Below are positions 28,991-40,590 of a stretch of DNA of 64,000 bases, piece by piece. Under the pieces are notes generated by a model. It was not told the DNA's origin. It saw nothing but the letters and a program-made list of their open reading frames with translations, and made no database searches. The stretch's first letter is position 1. Every line of letters begins with the position of its first letter. A program made the translations under genes and the position numbers. Origin of the DNA: Rhodocyclaceae bacterium (GTDB taxonomy: Bacteria; Pseudomonadota; Gammaproteobacteria; Burkholderiales; Rhodocyclaceae); contig NKXK01000029.1 in NCBI GenBank assembly GCA_004379165.1, positions 186,001-250,000 on the forward strand, written 5' to 3'.

Positions 28991-29508
28991 TGCTGCGGCT
29001 GGGCAGCGTCCGGGTTCGCTGACGGGGGAGTGTTCTCGGTAGGGGCTGCAGGTGGCGGTGACAGCAGGCGTGACGACTTGCCTGTTTCCCGCGCGCGTTG
29101 CTTCTCTTCCTCGCTCAGGCTGGAATAGGCTTCCCACTTCTGCTTCACAGTCTGCTTTTGGTCCGGTGGGAGCTGGCTGAAATCCTTGTAGGTATCACGA
29201 ACCCTCGCCCGTTGCTCAGGGGTCAGGCGCGCCCATTCCCGCATCCGTTCCTGCATGCGGGCCTGCTCTTCCGGTTTCATCGCCGGAAAGCGTTCGGCAA
29301 TGCCCAACCACTTTTTGCGGCGGACATTTTCCATGTCGTCCCAATCCTTGATCAGGGGCGCCAGCGTTGTTTTCTGTTGAGGCGTCAGCTGCGACCACGT
29401 CGGCTGTGGTGGCGTACCAATCACCACGGAAGTCGGCGGTGCGGCGAATGCCGGGGAGGCGAGCGCCAGGCAGAGAATTATTCGTCGGGCGAGTCGTCTG
29501 TTAGCCAT
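28987..29508 (-). CDS. DUF3106-family exported protein
   Basis: This 173-residue protein has a signal peptide (RRIILCLALASPAFAAP). The body is a series of short charged helices around LTPQQK, KPEEQARMQERMREW, LTPEQRARVRDTYKDF and LSEEEKQRARE, the DUF3106 pattern. The tail is Pro and Ala rich. The helices resemble those of CpxP/Spy-type periplasmic sensors, so envelope stress sensing is a reasonable guess. It overlaps DUF3619 by 31 bp. Confidence 0.85.
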   Translation of the reverse strand: MANRRLARRIILCLALASPAFAAPPTSVVIGTPPQPTWSQLTPQQKTTLAPLIKDWDDMENVRRKKWLGIAERFPAMKPEEQARMQERMREWARLTPEQRARVRDTYKDFSQLPPDQKQTVKQKWEAYSSLSEEEKQRARETGKSSRLLSPPPAAPTENTPPSANPDAAQPQQ

Positions 29509-29867
29509 GAAATGAAGTCATTGTCTAGGAATGCGTCGGGGGGCAGGTCGTCAGCCAGCAGCGCGCTATCGACCTCTTCCAGTTCGGTTACATACTGCAC
29601 GCTGTGCCAGTAGAAGGAAAGCCACATACCCAGCAACAGCGCAACCACTGCCAGAATCTGGCGGAGGTAGGGCGATTGCTGGTCGAGGTTGCCCATACGA
29701 TTACCAGCGCCGATGGTAGCTGGAGCGAGCACGGTTGCCGCTTGTTTCTGGCGCGAGAGGGCGAGGTGGCGCGCAGCCGCAAGGCGCCGGGAAGCGGTGG
29801 GCGGCACATCCTTCAGTCCATGGTTCAGCACTTGCCGAACGCGATATCCAATACGATCTTCGTTCAT
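29478..29867 (-). CDS. DUF3619-family single-pass membrane protein, possible anti-sigma partner
   Basis: A 129-residue protein: a soluble N-terminal half (MNEDRIGYRVRQVLNHGLKDVPP), one transmembrane helix (about 72-88, QILAVVALLLGMWLSFYW) and a short acidic C-terminus (ending DDSPDE) that would be periplasmic. I chose ATG 29867, which overlaps the sigma-factor stop by 4 bp. Its topology and position next to a sigma factor resemble anti-sigma factors; that is inference. Confidence 0.8.
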   Translation of the reverse strand: MNEDRIGYRVRQVLNHGLKDVPPTASRRLAAARHLALSRQKQAATVLAPATIGAGNRMGNLDQQSPYLRQILAVVALLLGMWLSFYWHSVQYVTELEEVDSALLADDLPPDAFLDNDFISWLTDDSPDE

Positions 29868-30427
29868 AACTTGATTCCTTTTGCCGACAGGGCGGCTGCC
29901 AACGCGTGTGTTGCGCGAGAGCAATGGGTTTTTACGCTGCCTTCTGAGCAGCCCATCGCCGCTGCGGTCTCAGCGACGTCCATGTCTTCCCAGTAACGCA
30001 TGAGAAAGGCTTCCCGTTGACGCGTCGGCAGTTTTTTTATTTCATCCTCGATGGCCGCCAGCGTCTGGGTCTGCAGAAGCGCACTTTCGGGGGTGCGCGG
30101 TCCGCTGTCGTCCTCGTCCGCAGCTAGCGTTTCCAGCGGGTCGTGGTCGTCGTCATCATCCGAAGAGAATGCGGATAGCAGCGTAGTCCACATCGAGCGG
30201 ACCTTGCTTCGGCGATAGTAATCACGGATGGTGTTTTGCAGGATGCGCTGGAAGAGCATGGGAAACTCTTCGTCGGGGCGGTCGCCGTATTTTTCGGCGA
30301 GTTTCATCATCGCGTCCTGAACGATGTCGAGCGCCGCTTCTTCCTCGAGCACAGCGAACATGGCCTGCTTGAAGGCGCGTCGCTCAATGGACTCGAGAAA
30401 GTTGGAAAGTTGAAACGGTGTGGCCAG
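29864..30427 (-). CDS. ECF-like RNA polymerase sigma factor
   Basis: Region 2 is LDIVQDAMMKLAEKYGD and FQRILQNTIRDYYRRSKVRS. Region 4 is LPTRQREAFLMRYWEDMDVAETAAAMGCSEGSVKTH, a helix-turn-helix for -35 recognition. Between them is an acidic linker (SSDDDDDHDP). The first ATG in frame is 30361, but this cuts region 2: 22 more in-frame codons (ending LSNFLESIERRAFKQA) fit the family. They start at a CTG (30427), with GGAAGAG 6 nt upstream; ATT 30430 is adjacent. I list the CTG start, 187 residues. It heads a unit with DUF3619, DUF3106 and RDD genes. Confidence 0.82.
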   Translation of the reverse strand: MATPFQLSNFLESIERRAFKQAMFAVLEEEAALDIVQDAMMKLAEKYGDRPDEEFPMLFQRILQNTIRDYYRRSKVRSMWTTLLSAFSSDDDDDHDPLETLAADEDDSGPRTPESALLQTQTLAAIEDEIKKLPTRQREAFLMRYWEDMDVAETAAAMGCSEGSVKTHCSRATHALAAALSAKGIKL

Positions 30428-30542
30428 AATTGTCTCTTCCGAATGGCCTTGAATGGCCTGGGTTTGCCAGCAAACCTTGACCGATAAGGGGCGGTCGATT
30501 AAGGTTACACCCTTTTAGGCAACAGCTTTTTTGGGCTCAAGA

Positions 30543-32243
30543 ATGATGATCAGCGGTGCAGAAATTGTAATCAGGTGCCTGCAAGAAGAAAAGGTCGATT
30601 GTGTGTTCGGTTACCCCGGTGGTTCCGTTCTGCACATTTATGACGCACTTTTCAAGCAGGATCAGGTCAAGCACATTCTGGTTCGCCACGAGCAGGCCGC
30701 CGTTCATGCTGCAGACGCCTACTCGCGTTCCTCGCAGCGCGTGGGGGTTGCTCTGGTGACCTCCGGTCCTGGCGTCACCAATACCGTGACTGGCATTGCG
30801 ACCGCCTACATGGACTCGATCCCGATGGTCGTGATCACCGGTCAGGTGCCAACCCAGTACATCGGTCAGGACGCTTTCCAAGAGTGCGATACCGTAGGTA
30901 TCACCCGACCATGCGTCAAGCACAACTTCCTGGTCAAGGATGTCAAGGATCTGGCGCTGACCATCAAGAAGGCTTTCCACATTGCCGCCACCGGTCGTCC
31001 AGGTCCGGTCGTCGTCGATATCCCTAAGGACATCACGGCGCAGATGTGTGAGTTCGACTACCCGAAAACGATCCAGATGCGTTCATACAACCCGGTGGTC
31101 AAGGGGCATCTCGGTCAGATCAAGAAGGCCGTTCAGATTCTGCAGGAAGCCAAGCGACCGATCATCTACACCGGTGGCGGCGTGATTCTATCTGACGCGG
31201 CTGGAAAACTGACGCAGCTGGCACGCAAGCTGAATTTCCCGGTGACCAATACCCTGATGGGGCTGGGTGGCTATCCCGCCACCGACCGCCAGTTCGTTGG
31301 CATGCTCGGCATGCACGGTACTTTCGAAGCCAACAACGCAATGCACTACGCCGACGTGATCCTGGCGGTTGGTGCTCGTTTTGATGATCGCGTCATCGGA
31401 AATCCGGAGCATTTCAGTGGTGAGAAGCGTCGTGTCATTCACATCGACATCGATCCGTCTTCGATTTCCAAGCGCGTCAAGGTCGATGTGCCGATCGTCG
31501 GTAACGTCGGCGATGTCGTCGATGAGATGCTCAAGTTGCTAGACAGCGGCTTCAAGACGGATCCGGAAGTGGCGGACTGGTGGAAGCAGATCGAAGAGTG
31601 GCGTGGTCGCGAATCCCTGCGCTACAAGCAGGAAAACCACATCATGCCGCAGTACGTGGTTGAAAAGCTCTATGAAGTAACCAAGGGCGAGGCTTTTGTG
31701 ACTTCAGACGTCGGTCAGCACCAGATGTTTGCTGCCCAGTACTACAAGTTCGACAAGCCGCGTCGCTGGATCAATTCCGGCGGTCTGGGCACCATGGGTG
31801 TCGGCCTGCCTTATGGCATGGGCGTGCTGATGGCGAATCCGGATGCGCAGGTTGCCTGTATAACTGGCGAAGCTTCGATCCAGATGTGTATTCAGGAGAT
31901 GTCCACCTGCAAGCAGTATGGCCTGCCGGTGAAGATCATCAACCTGAACAACGGGATGCTGGGCATGGTGCGTCAGTGGCAGGAGATGTTCTATTCCAAG
32001 CGTTACTCGCAGTCCTACGTCACGTCGCTGCCGGATTTCGTCAAGCTGGCCGAATCCTATGGCCATGTCGGCATAAAGATCGAAAAGCCGGAAGACGTCG
32101 AACCGGCACTGCGGAAGGCATTCACCGAGCACAAGGATGATCTGGTCTTCATGGACTTCATCATCGATCCGGCCGCCAACGTTTTCCCGATGGTCGCTGC
32201 CGGAAAAGGCCTGACCGAAATGATCCTCGCTGAAGATCTATAA
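30543..32243 (+). CDS. ilvB: acetolactate synthase large subunit, biosynthetic
   Basis: A 566-residue thiamine-diphosphate enzyme that condenses pyruvate to acetolactate (or with 2-ketobutyrate), the first common step to valine, isoleucine and leucine. It has CVFGYPGGSVL, HEQAAVHAADAYSR (catalytic Glu) and the ThDP motif around GEASIQMCIQEMST and INLNNGMLGMV. The start is ATG 30543 or 30546; a TTG at 30531 is also in frame. It begins the ilvB-ilvH-ilvC run. No attenuator-like leader peptide is evident in the roughly 110 bp upstream. Confidence 0.96.
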   Translation: MMISGAEIVIRCLQEEKVDCVFGYPGGSVLHIYDALFKQDQVKHILVRHEQAAVHAADAYSRSSQRVGVALVTSGPGVTNTVTGIATAYMDSIPMVVITGQVPTQYIGQDAFQECDTVGITRPCVKHNFLVKDVKDLALTIKKAFHIAATGRPGPVVVDIPKDITAQMCEFDYPKTIQMRSYNPVVKGHLGQIKKAVQILQEAKRPIIYTGGGVILSDAAGKLTQLARKLNFPVTNTLMGLGGYPATDRQFVGMLGMHGTFEANNAMHYADVILAVGARFDDRVIGNPEHFSGEKRRVIHIDIDPSSISKRVKVDVPIVGNVGDVVDEMLKLLDSGFKTDPEVADWWKQIEEWRGRESLRYKQENHIMPQYVVEKLYEVTKGEAFVTSDVGQHQMFAAQYYKFDKPRRWINSGGLGTMGVGLPYGMGVLMANPDAQVACITGEASIQMCIQEMSTCKQYGLPVKIINLNNGMLGMVRQWQEMFYSKRYSQSYVTSLPDFVKLAESYGHVGIKIEKPEDVEPALRKAFTEHKDDLVFMDFIIDPAANVFPMVAAGKGLTEMILAEDL

Positions 32244-32260
32244 GCGGGGGAGGAATAAAA

Positions 32261-32752
32261 ATGCGTCATATCATTTCCATCCTGATCGAAAACGAATCGG
32301 GTGCGCTTTCCCGTGTTGCCGGCCTTTTCTCGGCACGTGGCTACAATATTGAATCCCTGACCGTGGCACCGACGGAAGATCCCTCGCTGTCGCGGATGAC
32401 CATCCTGACCTCCGGCTCCGACGAGGTGCTCGAGCAAATCACCAAGCAGCTCAACAAGCTGGTTGATGTGGTCAAGGTGGTTGATCTCTCCGAAGCGGCT
32501 CATGTCGAGCGCGAACTGATGTTGATCAAGGTTCGTGCGACCGGCAAGGATCGCGAGGAGATGAAGCGGATGGCCGATATTTTCCGTGGTCGCATCATCG
32601 ATGTTACGGAGTCGACCTTCGTGATCGAGTTGACCGGCGCCAGCGCCAAGCTCGACTCCTTCATTGCCGCGCTCGATGCCGGCCTGATTCTCGAAACCGT
32701 CCGTACCGGTGTCTGTGGCATTGGTCGCGGTGATCGTATTCTTAAAGTTTAA
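32261..32752 (+). CDS. ilvH: acetolactate synthase small (regulatory) subunit
   Basis: 163 residues. The N-terminal ACT domain, ISILIENESGALSRVAGLFSARGYNIESL, gives valine feedback sensitivity to the large subunit. A second ACT-like C-terminal half ends TVRTGVCGIGRGDRIL. GGGGGAGGA lies before ATG 32261. It is 17 bp after ilvB and 24 bp before ilvC. Confidence 0.97.
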   Translation: MRHIISILIENESGALSRVAGLFSARGYNIESLTVAPTEDPSLSRMTILTSGSDEVLEQITKQLNKLVDVVKVVDLSEAAHVERELMLIKVRATGKDREEMKRMADIFRGRIIDVTESTFVIELTGASAKLDSFIAALDAGLILETVRTGVCGIGRGDRILKV

Positions 32753-33793
<1,041 letters not shown>

Positions 33794-33886
33794 TTGGGAA
33801 CTCGCAGGCTCGGTAGCGCGCTGTTGTACCCACTTGCCGTATTAACTTATTGGCAGTGCTGTTGCGCCTAGCGCTACTTTAGCTTC

Positions 33887-33920
33887 GGGCGGTGTAGGTA
33901 ACTGCACCGCCCTTATTGTT
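33887..33920 (+). terminator. rho-independent terminator after ilvC
   Basis: GGGCGGTG and CACCGCCC form an 8-bp stem with a 10-nt loop, followed by TTATTGTTT. It separates the ilv genes from pssA. The rest of the 171-bp gap (33794-33964) shows no gene. Confidence 0.8.
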
Positions 33921-33964
33921 TGTGTCGGTGTATCCTTTGCTGGTTGTTTCATCAGGTTTTTCCC

Positions 33965-34714
33965 ATGACCGAACTCAAGCCCCGTAAGACCTTGTTCAAT
34001 CCTGAACTCAAGCGGCGTGGTATTTACGTGCTGCCCAACCTGTTCACGACGGCGGCGCTGTTCGCCGGTTTTTTTGCCATTGTTCAGGCCATGCAGGGGG
34101 ATTTCGAGCGGGCGGCGATGGCGATTTTCATCGCTATGGTGCTCGATGGCCTTGATGGTCGCGTCGCACGCATGACCAATACCCAGTCGGCCTTCGGTGC
34201 CGAGTACGACTCCCTGTCCGATATGGTCAGCTTCGGCGCGGCGCCGGCGCTGGTGATGTATGAGTGGGCGCTGCGTGACCTGGGGCGTTTAGGCTGGATT
34301 GCGGCCTTTATCTATTGCGCCGGCGCAGCTTTGCGGCTGGCGCGCTTCAATACGACGCTGGAAGTGGTCGACAAGCGTTACTTCCAGGGACTGCCATCTC
34401 CGGCAGCGGCTGCGCTGGTCGCCGGTCTGGTATGGGTGATGATCGTTTCCGGGATTCCCGGCAGCGATGTTCGCGCATTTGCCTGTGGCCTGACCATTTT
34501 TGCTGGCATCACCATGGTGTCCAATATCCGCTTCTATAGCTTCAAGGACGTCAATCTGAAGAAGAGCGTCCCGTTTTTCGTGATAGCAGCGATCGCCCTC
34601 GGTTTTGCGCTCGTTGCCTACAGTCCGGAAATCGCACTGTTCGGCTTCTTCGTTGTCTACGGTCTATCGGGTTATGTGATGGCAGCCGTCGGCCTGCTCA
34701 AGCGCAAGCCCTGA
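33965..34714 (+). CDS. pssA: CDP-diacylglycerol-serine O-phosphatidyltransferase
   Basis: A 249-residue type II (membrane) enzyme that makes phosphatidylserine. The CDP-alcohol phosphotransferase motif DGLDGRVAR...GAEYDSLSD is complete (three metal-binding Asp plus the catalytic Asp). Six to eight hydrophobic segments span the protein. I chose ATG 33965, since the preceding frame is unlike the family. psd, which often lies next to pssA, is absent. leuA follows 19 bp downstream. Confidence 0.95.
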   Translation: MTELKPRKTLFNPELKRRGIYVLPNLFTTAALFAGFFAIVQAMQGDFERAAMAIFIAMVLDGLDGRVARMTNTQSAFGAEYDSLSDMVSFGAAPALVMYEWALRDLGRLGWIAAFIYCAGAALRLARFNTTLEVVDKRYFQGLPSPAAAALVAGLVWVMIVSGIPGSDVRAFACGLTIFAGITMVSNIRFYSFKDVNLKKSVPFFVIAAIALGFALVAYSPEIALFGFFVVYGLSGYVMAAVGLLKRKP

Positions 34715-34733
34715 GTATTTTCCGGAGTTCCGC

Positions 34734-36275
34734 ATGAAAGACCATCTCGTCATTTTCGACACCACCTTGCGCGACGGTGAGCAAAGCCCGGGCGCATCGA
34801 TGACCAAGGAAGAAAAAATCCGTGTCGCGCGGCAGCTTGAAAAGATGCGCGTCGATGTCATCGAGGCCGGTTTCGCTGCCGCATCCCCCGGTGATTTCGA
34901 TGCTATCCAGGCGATCGCCCAGACGATCAAGGATTCGACGGTTTGCTCGCTGGCCCGCGCCAATGAGAACGACATCCGGCGTGCAGGTGAAGCGATCTGC
35001 CCGGCAAACTCCGGCCGCATTCACACCTTCATCGCCACGTCGCCGATTCACATGGAAAAGAAGCTGCGCATGTCGCCCGATGAGGTGGTGGCGCAAGCGA
35101 TCAAGGCGATTGGCTGGGCGCGCGAATACACGGACGACATCGAGTTTTCTGCCGAAGATGCCGGCCGCTCGGACATTGATTTCCTGTGCCGTGTTTTCGA
35201 GGCGGTGATCAAGGCAGGCGCTCGGACGATCAATGTCCCGGACACCGTCGGCTATGCCATTCCCTATCAGTATGCCGAGACCATGCGTCAGTTGATCGAA
35301 CGGGTGCCGAATTCGGACAAGGTCGTGTGGTCAGTGCATTGTCACAACGACCTTGGCTTGGCCGTTTCCAATTCGCTGGCGGCGGTGCTGGCTGGCGCCC
35401 GCCAGGTCGAGTGCACCATCAATGGTCTGGGTGAGCGGGCCGGCAATGCGGCGCTTGAAGAAATCGTCATGGCTGTCCGGACGCGCCCGGATATCTTCCA
35501 GCTCGAAACACGCATCGACACCACGCAGATCGTTCCGGCGTCAAAGCTGATTTCGCAGATTACCGGTTATCCGGTGCAGCCGAACAAGGCGGTGGTCGGT
35601 GCCAATGCTTTTGCTCACGAGTCCGGCATCCATCAGGATGGGGTGCTAAAGCATCGCGAGACCTACGAAATTATGCGCGCCCAGGATGTCGGCTGGACGC
35701 AGAACAAGCTGGTCCTCGGCAAGCATTCCGGCCGCAATGCCTTCAAGACCCGGCTTCAGGAGCTCGGCATCGAGCTCGGCAGCGACGAGGCGCTGAATGC
35801 GGCTTTCTCGCGCTTCAAGGAACTGGCGGATCGCAAGCACGAGATTTTCGACGAGGACTTGCACGCGCTGGTGTCCGACGAGGTGGTTACCCCGGAGCAG
35901 GAGCATTACAAGCTGGTCTATTCGCGGGTGACCTCGGAGACCGGTGAAATGCCCTGTGCTTCGGTGATACTCAATGTTGGCGGCAGCGAGCGCAAGGCTG
36001 AAGCTGGCGGTGGCGGACCAGTCGATGCGACCTTCAAGGCCATTGAGCAGATCGCCGGCAGCGGTGCCGAACTGCTGCTGTATTCGGTCAATGCAATCAC
36101 CACCGGTACCGACGCCCAGGGTGAAGTCACGACCCGTTTGTCGAAGGGCGGACGCATCGTCAATGGCAACGGCGCCGATACCGACATCGTAATCGCCTCG
36201 GCGCGTTCTTACCTCAATGCGCTGAACAAACTCCACTCCAGCGCTGACAAGGTGCGGGCGCAGGGCGACGTTTGA
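34734..36275 (+). CDS. leuA: 2-isopropylmalate synthase
   Basis: A 513-residue enzyme that condenses 2-ketoisovalerate and acetyl-CoA, the committed step to leucine. The N-terminal TIM barrel starts [16 protein letters not shown]; the metal site is [15 protein letters not shown] with HEC-type motif [16 protein letters not shown]. The C-terminal regulatory domain (about 385-505) binds leucine in known members. AGTTCCGC lies before ATG 34734, with GGAG a few bases further up. It completes a branched-chain set with the ilv genes upstream. Confidence 0.97.
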   Translation: MKDHLVIFDTTLRDGEQSPGASMTKEEKIRVARQLEKMRVDVIEAGFAAASPGDFDAIQAIAQTIKDSTVCSLARANENDIRRAGEAICPANSGRIHTFIATSPIHMEKKLRMSPDEVVAQAIKAIGWAREYTDDIEFSAEDAGRSDIDFLCRVFEAVIKAGARTINVPDTVGYAIPYQYAETMRQLIERVPNSDKVVWSVHCHNDLGLAVSNSLAAVLAGARQVECTINGLGERAGNAALEEIVMAVRTRPDIFQLETRIDTTQIVPASKLISQITGYPVQPNKAVVGANAFAHESGIHQDGVLKHRETYEIMRAQDVGWTQNKLVLGKHSGRNAFKTRLQELGIELGSDEALNAAFSRFKELADRKHEIFDEDLHALVSDEVVTPEQEHYKLVYSRVTSETGEMPCASVILNVGGSERKAEAGGGGPVDATFKAIEQIAGSGAELLLYSVNAITTGTDAQGEVTTRLSKGGRIVNGNGADTDIVIASARSYLNALNKLHSSADKVRAQGDV

Positions 36276-36290
36276 GCCTTCAGTCTCCAT

Positions 36291-36307
36291 GCGACGCTTG
36301 GCGTCGC
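36291..36307. terminator. hairpin between leuA and the convergent DUF2069 gene
   Basis: GCGACGC and GCGTCGC pair perfectly around TTG. No T-run follows on either strand, so it could be a weak or rho-assisted end signal. Confidence 0.4.
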
Positions 36308-36320
36308 CGGGGCTGGGTTG

Positions 36321-37288
<968 letters not shown>

Positions 37289-37303
37289 CTATTATACGGG
37301 GCT

Positions 37304-38137
37304 ATGCCGACGCCTTTACGCAATCGATCTGCGCCGGGGCGGTCCGGGCGATGGTTCGGCATCGTCCGCCGCTTCCGAACCGAAAACATGTTCCAGACCA
37401 GCGCTGCGCTGGCGTTTACGACGCTGATGGCGCTGGTGCCGCTGGTGACCGTCGTGCTAGCGCTGGCAGAATCCTTGCCATTTCTCGATGTACTGCTGAG
37501 CCGGCTGGATTTTCTCTTCCGCGAGGCGCTGTTGCCGACGGGGGCGTCGAATACCATCCTTGGCGGCATTGACCGTTTCAGCAAACGGGCACAGAACCTC
37601 ACCGCGGTGGGCATGGCGTTCCTCGGGGTGACAGCCTTCCTGTTGATAAATACCATCGAGCGGACATTCAACCATCTCTGGCAGGTCAAACCCCGCCCCT
37701 GGCTGGCGCGTTTGCGCCTGTATGCCTTCGTGATGCTGGTCTGGCCCTTTGTGCTAGGGGCGGTAGTGGGCGTCATGTCCTATGCAGTGACGACCTCGCT
37801 CGGGTGGTTTGACGAGCCGCTATGGTTTCGTCGGGCAACGCTGAAGGCTCTGGCCTTGCTCCTGCTGGGGGTATTTTTTTCATTTCTGTATTTCGCTGTA
37901 CCCAATGCCACGGTCAGCCGACGGGCAGCAGCCCTGGGTGGCATCTTTGCCATGCTCGGTTTTGCCGTGATGCAGAAAGTCTTCGAGAGCTTTTTGGTCA
38001 GTTCATCGACCTTGAAAAGTATCTACGGCGCCTTCGCTGCCTTCCCGGTATTTCTCGTCTGGCTCCACTTTTCGTGGGCATTAGTGCTGTTGGGCGGCCT
38101 GGTCGCGGCTACGGCGAATCGTCCGGCAAAACCCTGA
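37304..38137 (+). CDS. YihY/BrkB-family membrane protein
   Basis: A 277-residue protein with about six transmembrane segments and the family motif ENMFQTSAALAFTTLMALVPL near residue 30, then LINTIERTFNHLW. It was once thought to be RNase BN; that role is withdrawn and its function is unclear. Many beta-proteobacterial homologues are longer (over 400 residues), with a C-terminal cytoplasmic domain lacking here. Its 3' end overlaps the convergent gene by 29 bp. Confidence 0.88.
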   Translation: MPTPLRNRSAPGRSGRWFGIVRRFRTENMFQTSAALAFTTLMALVPLVTVVLALAESLPFLDVLLSRLDFLFREALLPTGASNTILGGIDRFSKRAQNLTAVGMAFLGVTAFLLINTIERTFNHLWQVKPRPWLARLRLYAFVMLVWPFVLGAVVGVMSYAVTTSLGWFDEPLWFRRATLKALALLLLGVFFSFLYFAVPNATVSRRAAALGGIFAMLGFAVMQKVFESFLVSSSTLKSIYGAFAAFPVFLVWLHFSWALVLLGGLVAATANRPAKP

Positions 38138-39626
38138 AAACCTCGATCAAGCTCGTCTGTTCGTCGAGGTGCGTCGCCTGAACCTGGCGAATTTCCAGGT
38201 TGTCGCGTTCGACGAGGACAACGATGCGCCTGGTGTTTTCGCGCAGCAGTCCGGTGGGTAAGACCAGCGCCTGGTGCGGGCGGAGTGGCGGTGTTTCTGG
38301 CAGGATCAGGGCATTCACGCTGCCGCCGTCGAGTTCGTAGGGATGTGCAATTTCCGCAGCGATGGCGCGGGCTGCGAGCAGTTGCAGGCCCAGTTCGATG
38401 TGTTCCGGATTTTCGGAAATGGCCCAACGGATGATGCAGACGTGCCAGGCGTGCCCGGCCTCGGCGCAATCGCCCAGCGCCTGAAGTGCGACAATGTCGC
38501 CGACGCGCAACTCCTCGGTTTCGCCGGACATGTGCATCAGCGAATAGCCGTCAGGGCTTTCGTTGGTGACCATCCATTCGCTGCTGACGGGCGGCTGTTC
38601 CGGCGTCTTGGCCAGTTGCCAAAGGTGGGCGATCCCGACGCAAAGCAGTGCCCGATAACTCTGGCGACGTCGGGGGAATTTTCGCTTGGCCGGCTTCCCC
38701 CATAGGTTGGCCAGCCGGTTAAGGACGCCAAGCCCGGCGTGGGTGGCAGCGAAGGCCGGAACACCAGGTTGATCGGCGGTGCCACCGCTGATCAGTGCGT
38801 CTCGATGCTGGCGCGCAGTTGCCGCAATTTCACTGCAAGAAAAGTACAGCACGCCTTTTTCGGCGGCGGGCGCACGGCGCACTAGCGCATGTGCCGGAAA
38901 GTCTTTGTCGGGGTCAATCCAGAACAGGGCATCGCTATCACCCGGCGGTTCGTCGGTTATGGTGAGCGGCGGCAGGCATTCGGCGATGTAGTCGGCGATG
39001 AACTGCTGTTCTGTGGATGAAAACGAGGCTGGCTGGGCAATCGTAGCAAGCAGGGTGGCCGTGTAGATGTCCTGGATCGATTTGGCCGAGGCACCGCTGG
39101 TTTGGGTGTACACGTCCAGGCGGCGGGCGGTACGGAAGGCGGCGTGAAGCTGTTGCCATAGACCGGGGCCGGTAGGAGCGGCGATAAGGTGATATAAACG
39201 GATCTGCCAAGCGATTGCATCCATCGCCCGGCGCAGGGAGAGATGCGCCAGCATGGGTGAGCTGCTGCCCTGCGGGTCGAACAGCTCGGCCAGCGTGTTG
39301 AAGTAATCCTGTGCGATCGCTTCCAGCAGGTCAAGGAGTGTGCGCACCCGCAGCCGTTGCCGGCGGGTGATCGGCAGGGCGATATCCTTGAGCCGGGGCA
39401 ATTCGCTACGCACAATCTGCTCGCAGTGCCCGTAAAGCAGATCGAGGAGCTTGATCCGTTGCGGTCCGGGTGCTGGCGAGTCGCGCAACAGCATCAGTTG
39501 CCGCAACAGCGGGTCTGCATCATCGGCTCCCTGCGTTCGGCAGTGGGTCATCGCCAGCCATTCAAGGATGCCTTTGATTCGGCTATCGACCTCGGCGTTG
39601 AGGGTTGGATCGGTTCGGGTCGCCAT
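38109..39626 (-). CDS. large protein with degenerate PilZ-like C-terminal domain
   Basis: The first 330 residues are helical and unlike any domain I recognise. Near residue 335 a basic patch (KRKFPRRRQSYR) has the RxxxR spacing, and about 45 residues on, TNESPDGYSLMHM matches the [D/N]xSxxG of PilZ c-di-GMP-binding domains. So a c-di-GMP effector role is plausible but unproven. It ends 29 bp inside the YihY gene on the other strand. It is soluble, with no signal peptide. 505 residues. Confidence 0.6.
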   Translation of the reverse strand: MATRTDPTLNAEVDSRIKGILEWLAMTHCRTQGADDADPLLRQLMLLRDSPAPGPQRIKLLDLLYGHCEQIVRSELPRLKDIALPITRRQRLRVRTLLDLLEAIAQDYFNTLAELFDPQGSSSPMLAHLSLRRAMDAIAWQIRLYHLIAAPTGPGLWQQLHAAFRTARRLDVYTQTSGASAKSIQDIYTATLLATIAQPASFSSTEQQFIADYIAECLPPLTITDEPPGDSDALFWIDPDKDFPAHALVRRAPAAEKGVLYFSCSEIAATARQHRDALISGGTADQPGVPAFAATHAGLGVLNRLANLWGKPAKRKFPRRRQSYRALLCVGIAHLWQLAKTPEQPPVSSEWMVTNESPDGYSLMHMSGETEELRVGDIVALQALGDCAEAGHAWHVCIIRWAISENPEHIELGLQLLAARAIAAEIAHPYELDGGSVNALILPETPPLRPHQALVLPTGLLRENTRRIVVLVERDNLEIRQVQATHLDEQTSLIEVFRVLPDDSP

Positions 39627-39724
39627 GGTGCGTTCAGGATAGCAAACTTTCGGCGATTGCTGCCGTGCCGGGCGGCAACGGTATGCCGCCGCAGGTGGGA
39701 ATTCCTTGAGTCCTTCTAAGTGGC

Positions 39725-39752
39725 TTGTTTTTCCTTGATAAAGCGATATAAT
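39725..39752 (+). promoter_or_regulatory. sigma-70 promoter of the rpsP operon
   Basis: TTGTTT (39725-39730) and a perfect TATAAT (39747-39752) lie 16 bp apart, 35 bp upstream of rpsP. A leader of about 28 nt would follow. Confidence 0.7.
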
Positions 39753-39787
39753 CTTGCGTCTTTTTCCCAGCTAACGAAAGTATTCCA

Positions 39788-40042
39788 ATGGTTGTTATCC
39801 GTCTTGCCCGTGGTGGCGCCAAGAAGCGTCCGTTCTACAACATGGTTGTGACCGATTCCCGTAACCGTCGTGACGGCCGTTTTGTCGAGCGTATCGGCTT
39901 CTACAACCCGGTCGCCTCCGGCAACGCCGAAGCACTGCGCATCTCTACCGATCGTCTGGCCTACTGGCTGGAAAACGGCGCCCAGCTGTCCCCGACCGCT
40001 GCTCGCCTGGTCAAGCAAAACGCCGCCAAGCAGGCTGCCTGA
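39788..40042 (+). CDS. rpsP: 30S ribosomal protein S16
   Basis: 84 residues, standard for S16. [21 protein letters not shown] and the [15 protein letters not shown] segment are diagnostic. Part of the 30S body, assembling early. First gene of the rpsP-rimM-trmD-rplS operon, whose order is conserved across proteobacteria. Confidence 0.98.
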   Translation: MVVIRLARGGAKKRPFYNMVVTDSRNRRDGRFVERIGFYNPVASGNAEALRISTDRLAYWLENGAQLSPTAARLVKQNAAKQAA

Positions 40043-40058
40043 GTAAAGCAAGCGCATC

Positions 40059-40571
40059 TTGACCGGTAGCGAGATCGTCGTTCTGGGTCGCCTAGCCGAC
40101 CCCTTCGGCATCCGCGGCTGGTTGAGGTTGCATCCTTTCGGGGATGATCCGCTGGCGTGGGCAGAGATGCCGGTCTGGTGGATTGCCCGCGAAGGGGAAC
40201 CGTGGCAGGCCCGCCAGCTCAAGGGCTTGCGCAATCACGGCGATGGTGTGGTGGTGTCGCTGGAAGGCATTGCCGACCGCACCGCAGCAGAAGCTATGAA
40301 AGGTGTGCTGGTGGGCGCCCCGCGTGAGGCGCTGCCGGCCACCGATGATGACGAGTTTTACTGGGGTGACCTGGTCGGGCTGCAGGTCGTCAATACGGTC
40401 GATGAGCCACTCGGCAAGGTTGTCGGGTTGATCGAGACCGGTGCCAACGATGTCTTGCGCGTGCAGGACGATGAGGGCGCCGAGCGTTTGTTGCCTTTCG
40501 TGTCAGCCGTTGTCCTGTCGGTCGACAAGGCGGGCGGGTTGATTCGTGTGGAATGGGGTAGCGACTGGTGA
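40059..40571 (+). CDS. rimM: ribosome maturation factor RimM
   Basis: 170 residues. The N-terminal beta-barrel starts [21 protein letters not shown]; the PRC-barrel half has [15 protein letters not shown] and the ending RVEWGSDW. RimM binds S19 and aids 16S 3'-domain maturation. The start is TTG 40059, the only one that gives the full N-terminus. It lies between rpsP and trmD. Confidence 0.95.
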   Translation: MTGSEIVVLGRLADPFGIRGWLRLHPFGDDPLAWAEMPVWWIAREGEPWQARQLKGLRNHGDGVVVSLEGIADRTAAEAMKGVLVGAPREALPATDDDEFYWGDLVGLQVVNTVDEPLGKVVGLIETGANDVLRVQDDEGAERLLPFVSAVVLSVDKAGGLIRVEWGSDW

Positions 40572-40590
40572 GTCGCGACGGTGGCAGTCA

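Noticed and set aside
30431-30542. Attenuator leader peptide before ilvB
   Set aside because: No short ORF rich in Ile, Leu or Val codons with a following terminator was found.
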